DNA from: Amycolatopsis decaplanina DSM 44594
GTDB taxonomy: Bacteria > Actinomycetota > Actinomycetes > Mycobacteriales > Pseudonocardiaceae
Assembly (NCBI RefSeq): GCF_000342005.1
Contig: NZ_AOHO01000043.1
Span: 124,001 to 188,000, forward strand
Reading direction: 5' to 3'
DNA length: 64,000 nt
The translations under genes were made by a program, and so were the position numbers. Shown here one piece after another: positions 59,549-64,000 of the stretch. Positions within the stretch are counted from its first letter, which is position 1, and every line of letters starts with the position of its first letter. The notes under the pieces were generated by a model. That model made no database searches, was not told where the DNA came from, and saw nothing but the letters and a program-made list of their open reading frames with translations.

Positions 59549-60961
59549 TCAGAGTTGTTCGGCGGCGGCGAACTGCTCGAGCCGCTTCCGGTCCGGTTTC
59601 CCGTTGCGGTTCAACGGGAACTGATCGGTGACGAGGACGCGGTTCGGCTGCTCGGCCGGCGGCAGCACACCGCAGATCCGGTCGCGCCAGTAGCGCGAGT
59701 CCCGGCGCGCGTCGTCCTCGACGACGAAGACCAGGCTCGACCCACGACGCTGGTCGGGCAGCGCCACGATCTTCGCGGAACATCCCTCCCCGGCCAGCCG
59801 GTGCTCGATCACCTCGGGATGCAGGGTGTGCCCGTTGCGGTGCACCGCCCGTTTGCGCCCGACCACGAACAGGTTGCCGTCCGCGTCGAGACGGCCGAGG
59901 TCGCCGGTGGCGTACCAGCCGCGGTCGACGGGGAGCACCTGCCCGGTGGCGTCGAGGTAGCCCTCCATGAGGTCCGGGTCGAGTACGAACAATTCGCCGA
60001 TCTCGCCGTGGGGCAGCACGGTGCCGTCGTCGGCGCGGACCTCCAGGGCCAATCCTTCGACGATCTGCCCGCAGCCGCGCGGATTCCCGATGTTGGCGAA
60101 GGCGACGTTGCCCATTTCGGTGCTGCCGTAGCTGTCGAGCAGCGGCATGCCGAACAGCTCTTCGGACTGTTCCACGACGCCGGGTTCGAGCGGGGCGGCA
60201 CCGCTGCACAGCATGCGCACCCGGGAGAATTCCTCTTTGAGCGCCGGGCGTTTGCCGATGATGTTGAACAGGCTGCGATAGGTGGACGGCGTCGCGTCGA
60301 CGACCGTCGCCCCGGCGCGTCCGGCCAGGCGCAGCGCGCGGTCGGGGCGGCGGTAGGGCGCGATCACCAGCGAGCAGTCCCGCAGCCACGCGATCATCAC
60401 CATGGACAGGCCATACTGGTGGTTGAATGGCAGCAGCGGCAGGAGGACGTCGTCGGCGACATGGCCGACCAGATCCGCGTTGCGTTCCAGGTTCTTCAGG
60501 AACCGCGCGCCGTTCTTCGCGACGCCCTTGGGGACGCCGGTGGAACCGGACGACCACATCACGAGACTGTCGGGCAGCTTTTCCCAGACGTCGAAGCGCA
60601 ACCGGACGTCGGTCGGGGTGCGGTCGGCGGCGGCCACCATGATCTCGTAGGTGTAGGCCGACGGCGCGTCCGACGGCATCGGCGCGTCGTCGTCGATGAC
60701 GGCCAGCACGACACCGGAGCCGGCGATCGTCTCGGCCGTGCGGTCGGCGTGCTCCATGTGGTCGACGAGCACCACGGACGCGCCGACATGCATCAGCGCG
60801 ATGAGGATCGTCAGGTAGGCCAACGTGTTGTCGGCCTTGAGCAGGACACGGTCACCGGAGCCGACGCCGCGGTCCCGCAGCACCTCGGCGACCCGGAGCG
60901 CTTGCTGCTCGAAGGCGGCGCCGCCGGTGACCGCGTCGGGGGAATAGATCTTCGCGAACAT
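59549..60961 (-). CDS. AMP-forming acyl-CoA/acyl-ACP ligase
   Basis: 470 residues. Core motifs: P-loop S-S-G-S-T-G-V-P-K-G (138-147), Y-G-S-T-E-M-G, W-Y-A-T-G-D-L-G-R-L-D, and the swinging C-terminal Lys in N-R-N-G-K-P-D-R-K (Lys455). It adenylates a carboxylic acid and transfers it to CoA or a carrier protein. Slightly short at the N-terminus compared with acetyl-CoA synthetase-type enzymes, as in other secondary-metabolite ligases. ATG with AAAGGAC upstream, 19 bases after the oxidase gene. Confidence 0.93.
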   Translation of the reverse strand: MFAKIYSPDAVTGGAAFEQQALRVAEVLRDRGVGSGDRVLLKADNTLAYLTILIALMHVGASVVLVDHMEHADRTAETIAGSGVVLAVIDDDAPMPSDAPSAYTYEIMVAAADRTPTDVRLRFDVWEKLPDSLVMWSSGSTGVPKGVAKNGARFLKNLERNADLVGHVADDVLLPLLPFNHQYGLSMVMIAWLRDCSLVIAPYRRPDRALRLAGRAGATVVDATPSTYRSLFNIIGKRPALKEEFSRVRMLCSGAAPLEPGVVEQSEELFGMPLLDSYGSTEMGNVAFANIGNPRGCGQIVEGLALEVRADDGTVLPHGEIGELFVLDPDLMEGYLDATGQVLPVDRGWYATGDLGRLDADGNLFVVGRKRAVHRNGHTLHPEVIEHRLAGEGCSAKIVALPDQRRGSSLVFVVEDDARRDSRYWRDRICGVLPPAEQPNRVLVTDQFPLNRNGKPDRKRLEQFAAAEQL

Positions 60962-60980
60962 TGAGAAGTCCTTTCCGCTG

Positions 60981-62672
60981 TCAATCCAGGCTCACCGGGG
61001 CGATCTCGTCGAACACGTCGCCGGGACCGGGGTTGTCCGGATGGGTGCCGCCGCCCAGGTGCTCGACGACGCCCCATACGGCGTTCAGCGCGGTGGTGAC
61101 CGCGCTCTCGGAGAAACCGGCGATCCACGCGACGTCGTCGCCGGCGAGGAAGAAGCCGCGGTGGTGGTCGGCGGCGTCGCGCTGCATGAACTGGGTGAAC
61201 AGCCGCCGCTGATAGCGGTAGCTGCCGGGAAGGCAGGATTTGAAGGCGCCCTTGAAATGCGGCTGGGTCTCCCAGGTGATCGCGATCGGCGGGCCGATCA
61301 TGTGCGAGCGGATGTCGACGCCCGGATAGATCTTGGCCAGCGCGGAGAGCATCACGTCGAGCCGCTCGTCCGGGCTCAGCGACGCGACCTTCAGCGAGTC
61401 GTCGTTCCAGGTGTAGGAGAGCAGCATCGTGCCGGGCTCGTCGGGGCCGTTGTCGATCAGGTAGACCCCGCGCGGGATGCGGTCGGTGAGCGTCGTGCTC
61501 ATCACGTCGCGGCCGGTCGCCGGATCCTGGTCGAGCCAGAACGGCCGGTCGGTGATGACGAACAGCTTGGACGCGCCCATGTAGTGGGTGCGTTCCAGCG
61601 CGGTCCAGACCGGCTGCGGCAGCAGGGCGTCGTCGCTCTTCATGCCGGAAAGCAGGTTCCAGTTCTGCGCGGCGAAGATCGCCGCCGGGTAGGTGCGCAC
61701 GTCGCGGTCGGCGTCCTCGATGGTGAACCCGCGGCCGGTCCGGTCGATCCGCACCACCGCCGGGCGCGGCTCGCCACCGTGCAGGCTCTTCAGCGACGTG
61801 CCGGCAGGCCAGTATTCGAGACCGTCGGGCTCGTCCGCCCACAGCCCGAGCGGCAACTGCTGGCAGCCGCCGATGATCCGGTGGTGCTCGTCGCTGGTGT
61901 CGGTGCAGATCACCCGCAGGATCTCGAGCGCGGAGTTGGGGAAGTCGGTGTCCCAGCCGCCGCAGCCGAAGCCGACCTGGCCGAAGATCTCGCGGTGCTC
62001 GAAGGAGGAGAACAGCGGCGAGGAGGTCAGGAATCCGTAGAACGACACGTTGTCGAACTTGGTGACCAGGTGGTTCCACAGCGCCTTGATGGTCGTGATG
62101 TCGCGGCGCCGGATGGCGTCCTCCATCAGCGACATGTCGGCCTGTTCCTGCAGCGTCTTCGTCCAGGCGTCGTTGACCTCGCGGTACACCGGCGGCAGGT
62201 CGGCGGACGTGCGCGCCCAGTGGTTCTCGCCGTGCAGGTTGATCACCGTGCTCGGCGACGCGGGGGAGAGCGGGTTGGGGAACGGCGTCGTTTCGAGCCC
62301 GACCTTGTCGATGTAGTGGAAGAGCGCCCCGGCGGACGGCGGAAACCGCATCGCGCCGAGTTCGGCGACGGCGTCGGGGTAGCCGGGCAGGCTCACCGAG
62401 CGCATCCGGCCGCCCAGCTGTTCGGCCTCGTAGATCACCGGTTTGAGGCCGAGCTTCATCAGCTCGTAGGCGGCCACCATCCCGGACAGGCCGCCGCCGA
62501 TCACCGCGACCTCGGTGCCGTGCGCCTGGCGCGGCACCCGGCCGAGACCGGCGGGGTGGCGGATCCAGTCGTCGTAGGCGAACGGGAAATCGGGGCACAG
62601 CATGCTCGTCGGCGGCGCCGCCTCGGCCCTGGGGCCGGGCAGGATGCGTTCTTCGACGGGAGACATGGTCAT
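60981..62672 (-). CDS. FAD amine oxidase/amino-acid 2-monooxygenase-like
   Basis: 563 residues from ATG 62672 (GGAGG eight bases upstream; GTG 62690 is an alternative). FAD-binding motif E-V-A-V-I-G-G-G-L-S-G-M (54-65) and G-G-R-M-R-S (87-92), C-terminal flavin loop FFLAGDDVAWIAGFSESAVTTALNAVWGVVEHLGG. Family layout (GAMRFPPSAGALFHYID, late AWIAGF) matches tryptophan/phenylalanine 2-monooxygenases, which oxidatively decarboxylate an amino acid to its amide. In this operon an Arg-type substrate yielding 4-guanidinobutyramide is inferred; Trp, Phe or Lys cannot be excluded. Confidence 0.85.
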   Translation of the reverse strand: MTMSPVEERILPGPRAEAAPPTSMLCPDFPFAYDDWIRHPAGLGRVPRQAHGTEVAVIGGGLSGMVAAYELMKLGLKPVIYEAEQLGGRMRSVSLPGYPDAVAELGAMRFPPSAGALFHYIDKVGLETTPFPNPLSPASPSTVINLHGENHWARTSADLPPVYREVNDAWTKTLQEQADMSLMEDAIRRRDITTIKALWNHLVTKFDNVSFYGFLTSSPLFSSFEHREIFGQVGFGCGGWDTDFPNSALEILRVICTDTSDEHHRIIGGCQQLPLGLWADEPDGLEYWPAGTSLKSLHGGEPRPAVVRIDRTGRGFTIEDADRDVRTYPAAIFAAQNWNLLSGMKSDDALLPQPVWTALERTHYMGASKLFVITDRPFWLDQDPATGRDVMSTTLTDRIPRGVYLIDNGPDEPGTMLLSYTWNDDSLKVASLSPDERLDVMLSALAKIYPGVDIRSHMIGPPIAITWETQPHFKGAFKSCLPGSYRYQRRLFTQFMQRDAADHHRGFFLAGDDVAWIAGFSESAVTTALNAVWGVVEHLGGGTHPDNPGPGDVFDEIAPVSLD

Positions 62673-62976
62673 CGGCGTTACCTCCGGCACTAGTTCTGGC
62701 GTCGCGCTGACGACCGCGGGCCGGCACGGCGGACGCCGGCGTTCTCGTGCGGCTACGGGTCTCGGCGCTGAAATCCGGTTCGCCGAAAGCCACGTTAACG
62801 ATTCCGATCAGGCGCGCTGGATACCTTTTCCACCGCTTGCCCACGGCACGGAAACCGGGCAGGGGAGCGGCCGGTTACCCGGCGGTGGAACAGTTCCGCC
62901 CCGTCCGCGACGGCCGCTGTGGCTAGCTGGACCGCGACTTCCCTGTGCCGGGCGACCCGAGGTGGCGAGTGCGCGC
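62673..62976. promoter_or_regulatory. Divergent control region of starter operon and PKS
   Basis: 304 bases between the oxidase start (leftward) and the PKS start (rightward). It holds both promoters. AT-richer patches lie at 62785-62835 (CACGTTAACGATTCCGATCA and GGATACCTTTTCCACC). No clear LuxR-type dyad was found. Confidence 0.55.
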
Positions 62977-64000
62977 ATGACCGAGCTGGATTCCCTGCGA
63001 AGGCTGGAAAGCAGGCCGCGCGCCGAGCGGCGCCGCATACTGCTGGGCCTGGTGCGCCGGGCGACGTCGGCGGTGCTGGACGGGCCGCTCCCGGCCGGCC
63101 GCACCTTCGCCGACCTCGGGTTCGACTCGCTGCTGGCGGTGAAGCTGCACGCGTGGCTGACCACCGAGACCGGGCTCGAACTGCCGGTGACCCTGGCCTA
63201 CGACCACCCGGGGCCCGAGGCACTGGCGGATTTCCTCGACGAGTGCCTGTTCGGAGCCGAGGCAACGGACGACGCGGGAAGCGATACGGCCACCGGTGAA
63301 CCGATCGTGATCGTGGGCATCGGCTGCCGCTTCCCCGGCGGCGCGGACTCGCCCGACGCTCTGTGGTCCCTTGTGGACGAAGGCGAGGACGTGGTCACGG
63401 AGTTCCCCCGGGACCGCGGCTGGGACGTCGACGGCCTGTACGACCCCCGGCCGGGCATCCCGGGCCGGACCTATGTGCGCCACGGCGGATTCCTGCCCGG
63501 CGCGGCCGAATTCGACGCCGGGTTCTTCGGCATCTCGCCGCGCGAGGCGCTGGCGATGGACCCGCAACAACGGCTGGTGCTGGAGACGGCCTGGGAGGCG
63601 CTGGAACGCGCCGGGATCGACGCCGGGACCCTGACGGGCAGCCGGACGGGGGTGTTCGTCGGCGCCGAGCCGCAGGAATACGGCACCCGCCTGGCCGACG
63701 CGCCCGAAGGTCTCGACGGGCTCCTGCTCACCGGCAGCGCGCCGAGCGTCGTCTCCGGCCGGATCGCGTACACCCTCGGTCTGCAAGGACCCGCGCTGAC
63801 TGTCGACACCGCCTGTTCCGGGTCGCTGGTCGCGCTCCATCTCGCGGTCTGCGCGCTGCGGAACGGCGAATGCGGCCTCGCCCTCGCCGGCGGGGTTGCC
63901 GTGCTCGGCACACCCGGCCCGTTCGTGGCCTTCTCGAACCAGCGCGGCCTGGCGCCGGACGGGCGCTGCAAGCCGTTCTCGGCCGCCGCGGACGGCACGG
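62977..64000 (+). CDS. Type I polyketide synthase, loading ACP + first KS (partial)
   Basis: The gene runs off the window; 341 codons are visible. Residues about 20-90 form an ACP with pantetheine Ser51 in D-L-G-F-D-S-L-L-A-V-K-L; a short linker follows, then a ketosynthase from about 108 (EPIVIVGIGCRFPGG) with active Cys280 in V-D-T-A-C-S-G-S. There is no loading AT or KSQ before the ACP, so the starter must be supplied in trans, fitting the discrete acyltransferase at 58574. The KS has the normal Cys and is the extension-module KS. ATG 62977 is preceded by GAGGTGGCGAG. Confidence 0.95.
   Translation, partial: MTELDSLRRLESRPRAERRRILLGLVRRATSAVLDGPLPAGRTFADLGFDSLLAVKLHAWLTTETGLELPVTLAYDHPGPEALADFLDECLFGAEATDDAGSDTATGEPIVIVGIGCRFPGGADSPDALWSLVDEGEDVVTEFPRDRGWDVDGLYDPRPGIPGRTYVRHGGFLPGAAEFDAGFFGISPREALAMDPQQRLVLETAWEALERAGIDAGTLTGSRTGVFVGAEPQEYGTRLADAPEGLDGLLLTGSAPSVVSGRIAYTLGLQGPALTVDTACSGSLVALHLAVCALRNGECGLALAGGVAVLGTPGPFVAFSNQRGLAPDGRCKPFSAAADGT

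Overview
The window is high-GC actinomycete chromosome. GTG starts, ATGA/GTGA gene overlaps, a cobalamin riboswitch on metE, LCP, MerR, TetR and LuxR families and several families of near-perfect intergenic palindromes all point to a Pseudonocardiales genome. Amycolatopsis is my best guess, from recall of gene content and palindrome style rather than from any comparison. No rRNA, tRNA or CRISPR array was seen.

Layout. 1-6.3 kb: end of a cyclopropane-fatty-acid-synthase-like gene, an LCP cell-wall ligase, a GNAT acetyltransferase, a Bcp-type peroxiredoxin, a GGDEF-EAL protein with both catalytic motifs degraded, and a cytochrome P450. 6.4-13.4 kb: metE behind a B12 riboswitch, then nrdA-nrdB for a class Ic-type ribonucleotide reductase. 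13.6-17.4 kb: a crotonase/acetoacetate-decarboxylase-like pair, a MerR regulator, a divergent imine-reductase-like gene and a zinc-free MDR. 17.5-26.7 kb: a tightly coupled catabolic operon (TIGR03084 protein, AtuA-like, acyl-CoA dehydrogenase, acyl-CoA carboxylase beta and alpha, acyl-CoA dehydrogenase), then a 43-codon ORF and a TetR gene. 26.8-34.1 kb: small unknowns, a P-loop ATPase next to a membrane-anchored receptor whose reading frame is split at a perfect -1 slippery heptamer, a GH18 enzyme with a DasR-like site, and a membrane diguanylate cyclase with intact GGEEF. 34.1-38.5 kb: an orphan cyanophycin synthetase followed by nested inverted repeats. 38.0-44.1 kb: cytosine-deaminase-like enzyme, WYL regulator, MHS transporter, TetR with two SDRs, and a small secreted protein.

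44.5-64 kb is one flank of a type I polyketide cluster. It has a PAS-LuxR regulator, three LAL (large LuxR) regulators in one operon, a fourth LAL on the other strand, a DHA2 exporter, and a leftward operon of a discrete acyltransferase, an AMP-forming ligase and an amino-acid-oxidase-type flavoprotein. Divergent from these is the first PKS gene, which begins with a lone ACP and then a KS. Together they read as machinery that oxidatively decarboxylates an amino acid to an amide, activates the derived acid and loads it in trans onto the first ACP. This is the logic I recall for guanidino/amino-starter linear polyketides such as ECO-02301 and ECO-0501.

Hairpin families recur at gene ends: a 46-bp palindrome at 1675, 10362, 25888 and 38481 (half copy at 37145), and a related hairpin family at 6374, 31562, 43375 and 56961. 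Their arms vary in a paired way, which suggests that the structure is what is kept.
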